64,000 nucleotides of DNA. It comes from Deuterostichococcus epilithicus (taxonomy: Eukaryota; Chlorophyta; Trebouxiophyceae; Prasiolales; Stichococcaceae). The position numbers and the translations under genes were made by a program. Below are positions 35,266 to 47,518 of the stretch, one piece after another (within the stretch, counting starts at the first letter, position 1; each line of letters begins with the position of its first letter). Under the pieces are notes generated by a model. That model was not told the origin of the DNA, did not search any database, and saw nothing but the letters and a program-made list of their open reading frames with translations. The stretch lies in the NCBI GenBank assembly GCA_033439295.1, contig JAVTLE010000011.1, positions 2,511,095 through 2,575,094 on the forward strand, given 5' to 3'.

Positions 35266-38200
35266 TCATGCAGCCAGGCTGGCTAGGGTGGGCCGCGCCC
35301 GCTGTCGCTCAACTGGCCGCATGCCTGTCAGTGCCGCCGTCTCCTCCATCGCTGCCCGCACCTGCGGCAGAGTTACAACCCCATGTTCAAGGGGAATCGT
35401 GTTTGACGGGTCGCGTGCATGCCTTGTACCTTTGTATGCCTGTGCCAGTCCCTTGGTCAAATAGCAGGCTCTCTGGTGAACTTGCCAGCACCGTGACACG
35501 ATGTGCAAAGCTGACCCTAGATGCAAGTCACCCCACCTGCGCCTCGAGGCTGGTGTACTTGGAGTGGTCCACGTTGCGGTGCATTGCGGCCGCCGCACTC
35601 GCCCGCGTGCTGGCTGCCGACCGCGCCGTCGCCTCATTTGTGGGCGCCGCTGCCGGCACGGTGGGCGTCTCCCGCTCCGACGACGAGGCCTCTGGCGCCT
35701 CAACGGTTGTTTCGCCATCGCTAGGCAACGGCTGCGCGGGCGTGGCGGCAGGAGGTGATGTGCCAGAAGGCGGTGGCATGCGGCGTCGGGGTGGCATGAG
35801 CGCCGGCTTGAAGGTGCACTCCTGCGGCAACAATAAGTTTTTATCGTTCGGACGTTCATGTGGCACACGGGGCGTGCCGTAGTACGGAATCAGATACAGC
35901 AGTTGGGCACACTGGCTGCCATTCCATGCTGCGCAATCTGGATCATGGACCGGGTCATCTCTGTCTGTTGACGTCCAGGTCCAGCAGCAGGTTGCCACCA
36001 GAGCTCAAAACCCAATCTTCACCTGCATCTGTGCAGCCTCAGCGGCCTGGCGGCGCGCATCGCGGCGCCCCTCCACCACCGCCGCCGTGCGGTGCAGGAT
36101 GTCGTACCCCTTCTCACCGGCCGGCCGCTGTTGCCGCGCCAGAGCCTGCGGGATGCAGACGTTGTTGAGGAGTTGAGGATGAGGCCACGGGCTGCATGCA
36201 CAAACCCTGAACAGAGGCTCAGTCGCGTTTAGCAGGACCGATGCTGCAGGCGAGCCAGTCAGGCAGGGACCATTTGCTGCTGGGCGCCGCTCGAGGACGC
36301 CTCTCTGAGGTTCAAAGGTGTGCAGTAAGGGCTCAAGCAGAATCAGTAATGCGCACCAGGGAACGCGGGTTGGTGGCGGGCCGGAAGGTGGGCTCTTCCC
36401 ACTTCTTGCGCGAGTGCTGGCTGGGCAGCAGGTACGCTCGAGGGTGGTGCGATTTTGCCAGAACCTGCGCCATCACCAGCATGCAACCTGGAGGCTGCCG
36501 GCAGGGTGGGAAAGCGATCCATACTGGTCGTGCTCCAGGTGCTGGGATTGCTCCGTGATGTGCAGCCCACACATATGCAAGCTCGACAAATCTCGCAGCC
36601 TGGGTCCGGGTGGCCGACTGCAAGAGGAATTTGCACCAGACAGTGAGCCCAAGACGGCACCTCCTCCATGAGGGCGGCAAAGTCGGGCAGGCCGATCGTC
36701 ACGGGCGCCGCATCGGCTGCGGTGGGAGGCGAGGCGTCATCCGGCGGCGCATTCTCGTCGGTGGCGGAGCTGCAGCACAGTGAAGCTCGACGTCATACAG
36801 GCGTCCCTGCTGCTGCTGGAGCAGGAAGCGTCGTCTGGGTGATCAACAACGCTGCGCTGCTGAGAGCCGCCTGCCTAGACAGCAGCACATCCTCCAACTG
36901 CCGCTCAACCAGCCACCGTCACAGGGCTGTCGGGTCCATATCGTGCGGGCTCAAACCTACAGATCAGCACACAGCCGCCAAGCAGACCATTCGGAACCTA
37001 AGCGTCAGGGCGGAGACAGCACAACACACCACCTGGCGGCGACGCGCTTGGACAGCAGCCGGGCGGCGGCCTCCACGTCGGAGCGCACCTCCGGGTCCAG
37101 CGTGTCCATCAGCGTCGCGTCCCGTCCGAATGCCTGCGCCGGGCACGTCATCAGAAGGCCTGATGCCCGGTGCCTCACATGAGTGTTATCGATTTCGGCA
37201 ACGGCACCAGCTGGCGGCTTCGCTTTGGGGTATCTGCCGAATTTTAATTACTCGCGATGTCACTGGATTTATCCTGGTGACGAGCGCTGCGGCTGCGATG
37301 CAGAGCTGGAGGGCCACCTGCTACCATCGTGCAGTACAGCGGCGGTTGAGGATGAGCCAGCAGCAGCATTACGGGTACGGCCAGGAGCCAGGCTGGACGC
37401 ATTTTTGCATACCAGGGTTATGAGGTCCAGGCTGCCGGCGCCGTCCTGGTCCAGGTAGTCGAAGATCTGCCGGAATCGCTTCGCCTTCAGCTTGCCCACC
37501 ATGGCCTGCGGGTGTTGGGCACGAGGGTGTGGGCCGACGCCGTGCAAGCAGCAGCACTGCAGGCTGCTGCGCAGCGGGCGGTGCGCGCTGCCTGTGTCTA
37601 GCTGATGTGCCCAAACGGATGCTGCACAGGCTTGCTGTGGCCAAACGGTCATCTCCACGCACTGCGACAGTACACGCCGAAGCATCGCCGCACATGCACT
37701 CAACATGCAGGCACCTTCACGATCGGCTGGCGGTGCGCAGCCGAGAGTTTGCGCGGCCAGGAAGGGTTTCCAGGGTTTGCACCTTTGATGCGGAGGTGGT
37801 GAAGGTGGCGGTGGCCTCCCGCTGCCGCTGCTGCTCCGATAGCGCGGTCAGCACCCCCTTCTTGTCTTCGTGCTCCTGCCTGCGCAGGGTTCAAGGACTG
37901 TTGTCAGCCTGCCCGGCCTGCCCTGCAGCCAGCTGGCCGCCGCCCTTTGAGACTGGGTTGTGCGCAGTCAACTTGGCGAGGCTGCGCGGCCGAGGGCAGG
38001 CATGAACGACGAGCCGCCAAGCGGCTTGCCAGTGCATCGCTCCCCAGGTGCCACATGTCACAGGCGCAGAGGTGCAGGGCAGCCAGAGGCGGTGTCCACA
38101 CCGCATGCGGTACAGGTACTCGCCGACGGGCGCGCCGGCTCCGTTGCGCGGCTGCGCGGGAGCGCGCCCGGTGGCGGGCTGGAACAGCGGCCGCCCGGTC

Positions 38201-41200
38201 GTGGCGTCCACCGGCGTTGCGGCGCGCTTCGCCTCCAGCTTGTCCGCCGTCTTGCGCGCCACCGCGTACAGCCTGCACTCGTGAGCATCCACAGATGCGT
38301 GTAGGACAGTTTGCCTGCGATGCCTGCTGAAGGGTGCTGACTGCGCTGACGCCGCTGGCAATTCGCGTTCCTGTCCAGACGCTTGCAGGATGGGAGTGGG
38401 AGCGCTCTTTCGACCCTGACAGCCATATATGTGGCTTTGTGAGCCGCGTCCGCACCCGCCGCGCCACGCAGTCTGGGCGGTACTTTGGGCTTGATTTATC
38501 GCATCTTAAGAGACAAGGGCCGCCGCACCGGTCCTGCACAGGCTCGGCTTCCGCATCGGTGCTGCTCCGGGCGCGTGGTGGGTTGACAGCGGGCTGGAAG
38601 GTGACTTCCTCCGGGTACCAGTACTCGTACTCGCTTGCGCGCGCCGACCGCCGGTTGGCGTCCTGGTACAGCTGGTCGTGCGTGCTGATGCGGTGCTCCT
38701 ACGGCCGGGCATGACAGGCCCATGAGACAGGTAGCAGGACGCAGTGTCACTCAGCACAGGCGGTTGGCGGTGCAGAGAGGCAAGGGCTGCAGCTGCCAGG
38801 CATGCCGACAGGGTAGCGTGACAAAGGGAGGTGCGCCCGCTGGCCAGACCCCTCTGACGGTCCAGGGCCGCAAGCAGGCTCGACCAGAGGAGGGCAGGCG
38901 ACATCGAAAGCAACAGCCCAGCAGGCGGGCTCACCCGCAGCACAGTGGAGCGGTCGGACATGAGGCGCTCTGAGCGTCGGTTGATGACTGGTTTGAAGGT
39001 GCAGTCCGCCACCGCCGCTTGCGCCTTCTCCTGCGCCAGCGCCGCCAGCCGCTCCTGCAGGCATGGGGCAGCATGCGAGGCATCTCACCTGTGACTCAGT
39101 GTCAGCAGAGCCATGCCTTGTGCCCAGCCCTGCACGGTCGCCCAGCCTCTAGAACAAGGTTGCACTTGCTTGGCAGCGCATTCGCAGGGCGACCCAGATC
39201 GATGGGCGCCTGTGGTTGCCTCAGCTGTGCCCTGCAGAACACGCCGGCCCGCATCTGCGTCTCGCCGGTGGCCTGACGCTGCGTCTCCGGCACACTGCAC
39301 ACCTGCGTCTTGTCAGTGCGGGTGCGCGTGAGGCGGGACCAGGAGCTGGCGCCGATGGTGTCGCCATCCTTGCGTCCGCAGCGCAGGCCACGCGACGTGC
39401 CGCCGGTGCGCGGCTGGAGAGTCACCTCTGCCAGCTCCGCCGCGGCACGCGCCGCCGCCGCCTCCAGCGCCTGTGCAGAGTGACACGTGCTGTCGGAAAC
39501 CCGGCCCGCGCCCTGGGAGTGCCTCTGACCGAGGTGCAGCGCTGCAGGCTGCCGTGCCACGCAGACTTCACAGTCGCGACAGCCCGCCTCCGGCAGTCCC
39601 CAGCCCCCACGGTACTGACAGCTTGACGGCTTGCGGGCATGGGGACGCCACAGCCAGTCGTCGGCAGTGCATCAGCAGGGCTTCGGGTCAGAGCAGCACG
39701 ACACCCGGGCGGCAGGCGGTCGTCCAGGTCATTGAGAGGGTTCATCCTCGCACCAGCTGCTGCTTGCGGCGCTGATCCAGCACCCCCTCCACATACATGC
39801 GCTCGCCGTGGTTCTTGTACTCGCCACCGCCGGCGCGCCCCGCCGCCAGCTCCCGGCTGCGCGCGCTGATCGCCAGCTTGTAGCTGCTCTGCATCGCCGT
39901 CGCTGCCTGGTCCCTGCGCACGTGTGGGGGTGCAGCCTCCAGGCGTGCGGCCACTCGACAGCCGAGGTCTGCTGGTATTGAAAGATTCGGACGGTGAGTA
40001 GCGGCTCCGGATGCCCATCGCCAACCTCCCGCCCACTTGCTTGGTGCAGCGATGTCCAGTTGAGGATTACATGTTTCGACCGGCGGACGAGCATCACCAC
40101 TCAAGTGAAATACCGGCAACAGCAAGGCGCACCGCAGGCGGCGCTCCTCCTCCAGGTGCTGCTCGCGCGTGCGGCCGTGGCTGTACAGGCGCTGGAAGAC
40201 ACCGGCGCGGGTGACGCGCGTCTGGCCCACGAGGCCGCCGCCGTCGCCGCCGCCCCACATGCGCTCTGCACAGACTGGGGGTATGGTCTGGGGACAACGG
40301 GCGAATGCTGAGGTCGTGCGTGTTCGTGAAAGCGCTGCTGCTGCAGACAGTACTTGCAGCCCGTGCATCGGTGCAACTTTGTGGGTCCACCTCAAGACCC
40401 GCCAGGTGCACTCAGCGACCAGCTAGCTGCCAGTGACAGGCGCGCTGACCTTCCTCGGCGTCCGCCGCGTCCGCCGTGTGTCTGGCCACCCTGTCTGGGG
40501 CGTGGTCAGCGACAGGCTCCGCGCCGCCGCCGCCGCCGCCAATGCCGCCGCGTGCCTGCCGCTTGGTGGGTGATGGCGGCGCAGTGTAGGTTCGCCCCTC
40601 CGCCAGCCTTGCGGCCGCCTCCGGCAGCGGTGCATGCGCCACGTAGCCGCCCTCGCTGCCGAACATGCTGCTGCCGCCCATGTCACCCAGCGCATCATCG
40701 CCGCTGCCGTCGCTGCCGAAGTCCAGACTCCCGCTGCGGCTGTGCGGCTGCGACACGGGAGCGATGCCGCTGGCGCTGCCGTCGCCTTGTTCGGAGGCAG
40801 GCGGCATGGCCTCCGGCGAAAGCATTGCGCGGGCGAGGTTGTCCGCAATGTGCGCTGCTAGCGGCTCCATGACCTCGTCCGGCAGCCCGTGCTTGGCGCA
40901 GAAGGCGGCCGCTGCATCCTGCGTCAACAGGGTGCGAGCTTTGCGGCGGTTGTCAAATTGCGCCCGGCTGCCAGGCATGGAAACGTTGCAACGTCAGGTT
41001 GCAGCGGTCGGTGTGCAAACTGTGCGACATGGCCTGGCGCGAGGAACCTCACAGGCTCACCATGGGACTGTCACCCTGGCGCAGCTGGATCTGGTCCGAC
41101 TGATTCTCGCCGAGATCCACGGTCGTCACCAGGACAGGTGGCGGCGAGGATGCCGCTGCAGACGAAAGCACAGGTCTGAAGCTTTGACATTGCACCCGCT

Positions 41201-41371
41201 GGTTGCGGGATGGCACCGCCGGGCCCAGGGGGGTCCCAGTGGCGCAATTGTGAACAGTTCATGTTGGCGGTGCGGTGCGCGAATTGGGGAAACATGCCCC
41301 TCAAGTCACCGACCTTCATCGTACGCCTCAGCCTGGAAGCCATCATCGTCATCCATGCTGTTGCCCTGCAT
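35266..41371 (-). CDS. Large protein with repeated TF(K/R/Q)P motifs, flagellar-associated character
   Basis: Many-exon gene. First exons: 41371-41314 (MQGNSMDDDDGFQAEAYDE), 41155-41061 (VDLGENQSDQIQLRQGDSP), 40918-40450 and 40265-40133; last two 35821-35537 and 35361-35266. The N-terminus has a ubiquitin-like beta segment followed by AAFCAKHGLPDEVMEPLAAH, an arrangement common in algal and protist flagellar or cytoskeletal proteins. Then come TRAGVFQRLYSHGRTREQHL and, along the body, the motifs EVTLQP (about 39420), CTFKPVINRRSERL (38990), EVTFQPAVNPP (38600), LFQPATGRAP (38170), EPTFRPATNPRS (36390) and CTFKPALMPP (35810). A degenerate EF-hand-like helix pair (FRQIFDYLDQDGAGSLDL) is near 37450; its position-12 residue is Thr, so calcium binding is doubtful. 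I know no gene name. The internal exon chain is only partly resolved; the start may extend upstream. Confidence 0.65.
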
Positions 41372-42167
41372 GCTGTTGCCTTGCACCTGCGCGGGTCACG
41401 TGAAAGAATGAAACCAGCACGACTGGTAGAACGCAACTCAGCCTTGTACTGGCTTCGTCCAACAGCCGCTGAACCTCCTTCGGTGCCTCTTGCGAAATGC
41501 GCTCTGGCCGAAACGTGACGCTCCAAAGCGAGCCAATCTGCCCAGAAGCACGGTGCGGTCACGGCAGGACAGGCATCACTACTGTGCCACGAGCACGACC
41601 CATCCTACATAGAAGAATCCAAGCAGCGCTAGCTGTCCTGGACTGTTCACGAGCGCACGAGCTCCCACCTACTCCCTAGGTGGGTGCACCTACGACTGGC
41701 GATGAGTTGACCGTTCCAGCGGGAAGCTCTTGCGCACAGTTGATCCGGTGACACACGGTGCAGGTTTATGATGCGTGCCGGCCACTGTCAAGTCCACAGC
41801 GCCCGGAGTCACGTCGCCGCAAAGTGTTGCCGAGCGCGAGCTGCGCCTGACGAGTTTGGATCCCGGGAAAACCTACCGTCACGAGACATGAGAGTCCACC
41901 TCCGACACGTCACGTGGACACTGTGCACGTGAGCTGCACAGGAGAGCTGTGCTGAACTTTTGCAGCGCTTGCAGACTTGCTGCGCAACCCAGCAACTGAG
42001 CTTTGCACCTTGGATCGCTGCTGCAAGGGTGTAGTGCTTCCGCCAGGTGATGAGTGACTCAGGGATGAGGATTTGACAGGAGGTCGAGCCCTCCGACACC
42101 AAAGGCTCGGGACGATCCTGACCAACATTCGTCCAAATTGGCCTCTGGAAGTCCTTGATCAGCTCGA
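41372..42167. other. Divergent promoter region between the TFxP-motif gene (-) and hexosaminidase (+)
   Basis: About 800 bases with no recognised protein or RNA. Confidence 0.6.
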
Positions 42168-45100
42168 ATGCGGGCAGACAAGCAGCTGCATGCAGCAGGC
42201 TTTCTGCTGGCGTTCCTGCACGCCGCCGCAGCGGCCGAGCTGTGGCCGCAGCCTCAGCACCAGGTGCACCTGCTGCAGTGTCTTAAGAAGTGAGGTCAGC
42301 AGAATGTGATCAGACAGAATCCTGACACTGGCTTGCGATCGCAGTCAGGCGAGCTGATCTGCTCATGCATGCATTGTGCAGATGCCCAGCCGGCGAGTGT
42401 TGTACCTCGTGCCAGACGACTTCGAATTCCGCATCACCGGACGGGGCAGCGATCTGCTGCAAGAAGCTCTAGAAAGGTGTGATCGCAGCTTGCTCCCTGG
42501 AACCATGCAGATGCGCGCCTTGCCAGGCCATCTTGCCGGTTGCATGTCAGCTGGGCATATGCCTGTGTGCCACCCGACACGGAGCGCTGCCCTGAATCGC
42601 GCAGGCCCCTTCACTCAGAGAAAAACTACTGCGTTGCGCGAAGCGTGCCACGTTGCACAATTCGCCGCACAGGCATGGCACGAGTCTGAGGGAGACACCG
42701 GTGTACGTGCCGGACACGGAAAGGACGGTGCAGCAGCTGGATGCGCTGGTGGGCCGGGTGCACAACCTGAGCGTCTACGTCAAGTATTCGGACCAGTCGC
42801 TGAACCTGGGCACTGATGAGGCGTACGAGCTGCACGTGAGTTGCCTGTATACATAGTTGCCTGACAGCGGCTGCTCTTTAGGGCAAAACACATGTAAACG
42901 ACGAGATGCTGCTAGCTGCAGGACGGTGGTCAAGGCAGCGGCTGGCAACAGCCTGCTGACCCTGACAATGACTGATCAACCGCATCGTTCACACATGGAC
43001 GTAGGCGGATCTTGGATTGCAGCGGACAAATCTGTGCAGGTGGACACGCCGGAGGCAAAACTGGTGGCGGACACTGTGTTTGGCGCGCTGCGGGGGCTGG
43101 AGACCTTCTCGCAGCTCGTGGACCGCGTCGACCTGCCGCCCGACCTGCTGCCGGGCGCCGCGCTCGCGGCGGCGCTGTCGAATACTGCAGCTGGTGCTTC
43201 AGGCTGGCAGGTGCGCGCGGTACAGCGAAAGCAATGGAATACAGGACTAAGGGGCGATCTGCTTGAAAGCGCAGTCACCGCTGTGCACCTGCATCACGAT
43301 CAACGAACAGCAGCAAGTCTGGGCACCAGTACCTCGAGCATCGCGCATCTCGGAAACTTTTGGTGCCTTGCACAGGGTGGCCGTCTGCGGTCGGTGCTGG
43401 GCCTCTTTGGCAGTGCGGCGGACGCGCTGCTGTGGAGGCACAAGAAGCACCGCCACAGCAAGCACCACAAGCATGGCCACAGCAGGCATGGCCACGGCAA
43501 GCACGGCCATGGCCACAAGAAGAAGCATCGCCACCACCATGGCGGCGGCGCTCGCAGCCTGTGGATCATCAATGCCACCATCGTCAAGGACGCGCCTCGC
43601 TTCCAGCACCGCGGCCTGCTCATCGACACCGCGCGCCACTACCTGCCCGTCTCCATCATCAAGGTGTGGCGACGCTCGAGCTTCTGACACCAAGAGGCTC
43701 AGACGAGTGGCACTGTAATCAGTGCTGTGCTGGAGTACATGGGTGTTGCCTTTGTTTCGCTCCTACTTGTACCTCATTGATCAACCTGCTTGCGCAGGCA
43801 CAACTGGACGCCATGTCCTGGGTCAAGCTCAACGTGCTGCACTGGCACATCGTGGACGACCAGGTAAACCTTCTGTCTCTATTAGATTTGAAGTTACCAA
43901 CGTTGGGCTTCTGCAGCACACCAGCAGATGGTCGCCCCAACNTGCCCCCCCTGGAACCACACAAACTGCCGCGCAATCACTGGCCGCCTCCATGTGCATC
44001 GCACTGCAATCTGGTATGCAGCGGTCTGTGCGACAATCAGGCTGGAACAAGGCGTCATCCCCCAGGGTCGTTGCCGTTCAACGATAATGCGGTTCTTCTG
44101 GCCAGCAGTATGAAATAAATATGTTTGATTGCGTGCCGCAGTCGTTCCCCTACGTGAGCACCAAGTTGCCGGGGCTGTCGCGGGAGGGCGCCTTCGCGCC
44201 CGGCGCCGTCTACACGCCTGAAGATGTGGGGGAGGTGGTGGCGTACGCCCGCGCGCGCGGCATCCGCGTCATCCCAGAGCTGGATACCCCAGGTACGAAG
44301 TGTCGGCTGGCCGCACGGACTGAACTCATGTAGGAGGCTGCTCGTGGCGTAAGCATTGCCCTGTTTGTGCGGATCGACGTCAATGAATCCTGCTGCCAAA
44401 GTCACCACATCTCAGACTCTCACTCTCCTCAGGCTGTCAGTCTCTCGTCTCCTGACGCCAGTGCCGCCCCCGCCTGTCCGTGTGCTGCGGGGCTCTCCGA
44501 AGCCCTGACCCCACGAACCTGCCGCAGGGCACACGCTGTCGTGGGGGCGCAGCGATCCGAGGCTGCTGGCGCAGTGCTACGACGAGCACGGGCCCACCGG
44601 CACCCCAGGGCCTCTGGACCCCACCCGCAAGCACACGTACACGGTGGTGCGACACTCTCACATCCTGGTCGGCAGGGTCACGCAAACGTGGGAGGGACCC
44701 ACTCTTGGCTCCTGGCCTGCCTCGCGCTGCTGCACTTCGCCAGAGCGCGCAGATTGCTGGGGGTCACGCATTCCGGGACCTCTGGCAGGTGCAGGGCAAA
44801 GCGGACCAGTCCTGCATCGACAGAGTGCCGGACGGCTCACGTAACGAGCCACGAGTTTGGCGCCAGATTGCACCTGCACATCTTCTTTGTTTCATCGTTC
44901 TTCTGAAGCCAGGCCAGCCTGCGCCAGGCTGACGCCGGCACTCGTCGATCAGGTCTCTTGCCTCGAGGCTGGCTGGTAGAGGAGCTGCTGCTGGGGCTGA
45001 CGTCGGCAATCGCCGAGCTGTTGCAATGGCAACATGCTTGCCATGCCCGACACCAGCATGCAGCAGGCCAGCAGTAACGATCTCACCTGTAGTTGTGTCG

Positions 45101-47217
45101 TGTCAAAGGTGTGGAAGCTACTGCGCGAGCTGGCGGCGCGGTTTCCGGACTCCTACTTGCACCTGGGCGGAGATGAGGTGCCGCTCGGCTGCTGGCAGGT
45201 GCGCGGCTGCAATACAACACAAAAATGAAACAGCTGTTGCGCTTCGCATGTGAGCTTTTTCCTCTGCTCCAGTGTCACCTTCGGACGGGCATGCCAGCCC
45301 TGATCCCTGGCTGAAGCCGCCACTGCCCAGCACACACTGCGCTGGTACCCTCTGCGCACCTGCTCCACGTAGTGCCATGGCGCGCCGCCTGAGCCCTTGC
45401 CCACTGTTGCCGATTGTCTCCTTGCAGCACAACCCGCGCATCCAGGACTGGATGAAGGCGCAAAACATCAGCGACGTGCGAGCCCTGGAGCAGCACTACA
45501 TCCGCCGCCTGTTGCAGCTGGCCGCCGCTGCGAGTGCGCCCTCGCGCCTGTCCTCACGGCCCAGCCCGCTGATGTCAAATGCGCGCTGGTTTCCACCCCG
45601 CCATGATGTTTCTGAGCTACTGCTGCCGCCACCCAGGTTGCACACTCGCTCGTAGATGATGATGGTTGAAAGCCGCCCCCGACGCATGGGCCAGGGCCTG
45701 ATTGGCACTTCCTGACTCACCTTGAAATCGCTGAACCCGTGTCGCTGTGGGTGCTGCGCGCAGACAGGTCCTACATCGTGTGGCAGGAGGTGCTGGACAA
45801 TGGCGCGGCGGTCGCCAACGACACCATCGTGCAGGTCTGGAAGTGGTGGTGGCCGGGGGCGCCGGCCGGCAGCAGCGGCGTGGCGAGCGGGGCAGCGGCC
45901 AGGAACAGCGGCGGAGACGCCATCATGGCGCCCAGCCGACGGCAGTGCAGTCTGCCGACGGGCTGCAGGTGCGGCGCACACGAACTGAAGACGCATCACA
46001 CGCTGCCAGAGCCGCGCTGCTACAGGGTGGCTGCTGATTCCCGGGCGGTGGCGCCCGGCGGAAACCCCTGAACCCTGACCACGATTACGTCAGCAGCAGG
46101 GTGCTTCAGCATCGTGATGCTCAATGTGCCATTGCGCAGGTGGGTCGGCGGCGCTCAGCGGCTGCAAGCGAAGCCAGAAGGATTTGTGCCGGAGCTCGAG
46201 CGCGTCACAAAACAGGCGCGCCTCCTTGGTTGACGAAATTCGCACTCGACTCCTCTACACCTCTGGCGCCAGAAACCGGTGGATGCCATCATTGTTGTAT
46301 GCATTCAGCACCTCTGCAGCTGCGAGACTCTAGCAGCGAATCGTGGTGATCGGTATAAGCAGATCGAGAAGTGCCGGCATCTGCGTGGTGCGGATTTTAA
46401 GCATGACCCGCCGCCACCGCTGCCCTCTGCGCAGGGCTTCCGCACGCTGCTGTCATCGCCCTGGTACCTGAACCTGGGCGCCTACGGCGAGGAGAATTGG
46501 CAGCGCTACCACGCGGTCGAGCCCCTCGCCTTCCAGGTGGGATTTGCTGCTTCAAGTCTGAGACGCTGCGGTTTCGGAGCTGACCAGCGGCCCGCCATGT
46601 GCGCTGGCGGCCGAGCCAGGTGCATGCGTGTGCCACTGATGTACCGGTATCGGCTGCAAAGCTGCACGATCAAGGCTCCATCCACCTCTGTGCAGGGCTC
46701 GGAGGAGCAAAAGGCACTGGTGGTGGGCGGCGAGGCGGCGATGTGGGGCGAGTTCGTGGACGCCTCAAACGCGCTGGCCAAGACATGGCCCGACGCCGCC
46801 GCCGTCGCGGAGCGCCTGTGGTCGCCGCCCGCCGACGGTCAAACCCCGCAGTGAGTTCTCACGGCTCTCTTTGCTGGTCTAACTCCAGCGCTTTCCGCGG
46901 CAGGCATCCATGGACGCAACACGGCAATGTAACGGCAGGCTTGTGTCATCATGCAATGCCGCCCATTGTTTGGCCTGCTGGTGTGGCCGGCCCTACGATG
47001 TCGACTACTGGCACTTGAAGACCTCGACTGTGCTGCTTTTGCATCGTGCAGGGAGCCAGCAGCCGCGAAACGGCGGCTCATTGAGCACCGCTGTCGGATG
47101 CTGGCCCGCGGCGGCGTGGCGTCGCCCATTGGCCCGGGCTTCTGCCCAGCAGACGCTGGGGTCTCACGTCAGCACATGGCAGACCATTTGCACTCGAGGA
47201 GCATTGCCAGCACTTGA
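42168..47217 (+). CDS. Beta-hexosaminidase, glycoside hydrolase family 20, secreted or vacuolar
   Basis: Removes terminal N-acetylhexosamines from glycans or chitin oligomers. Fifteen exons: 42168-42263, 42382-42476, 42673-42835, 43040-43210, 43376-43663, 43798-43863, 44142-44292, 44528-44643, 45109-45198, 45428-45533, 45764-45968, 46140-46215, 46435-46536, 46696-46850, 47052-47217; total 2046 bases, 681 residues. Exon 1 is a signal peptide ([20 protein letters not shown]) followed by ELWPQP. Family marks: [43 protein letters not shown], the catalytic Asp404-Glu405 in [61 protein letters not shown] and [10 protein letters not shown] near the end. Residues 197-230 are a histidine-rich insert not typical of the family. 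Intron 12 has a GC donor. One unresolved base (43942) is in an intron. The 3' end converges with the phosphatase gene 301 bases away. Confidence 0.94.
43439..43540 (+). other. Histidine-rich insertion inside the hexosaminidase
   Basis: Thirty-four in-frame residues with 16 His and most of the rest Lys, Arg, Gly or Ser (for example [18 protein letters not shown]). It precedes the conserved [17 protein letters not shown] strand. It could bind metal or charged glycans; this is inference. Confidence 0.9.
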
Positions 47218-47518
47218 TACAAAGGTTTGTCAGCTAGGCAGCACATATATATACATGCGGACAGTATTACAGCAGCTATGGTGGGACTTCAGATGAGCGA
47301 GGCGCAATTGCATTTCAATGTAGGGAATTCATCAGCATTGGCGACAGATTCTGAAGGGTTTCTACATGCAATAGGCAATTTCAGAGTTGCAAAAATTCGA
47401 TTGCGCTGTCTGTCCTGCTCATCAAAACTGGCGGCTTCGAAACCTTGCATCAAATCCTGGCTTGCGGTCCAGACATTGGCGACATGCCTTCGGTTTGGAC
47501 CCGCAGTGGTGTAGATAC

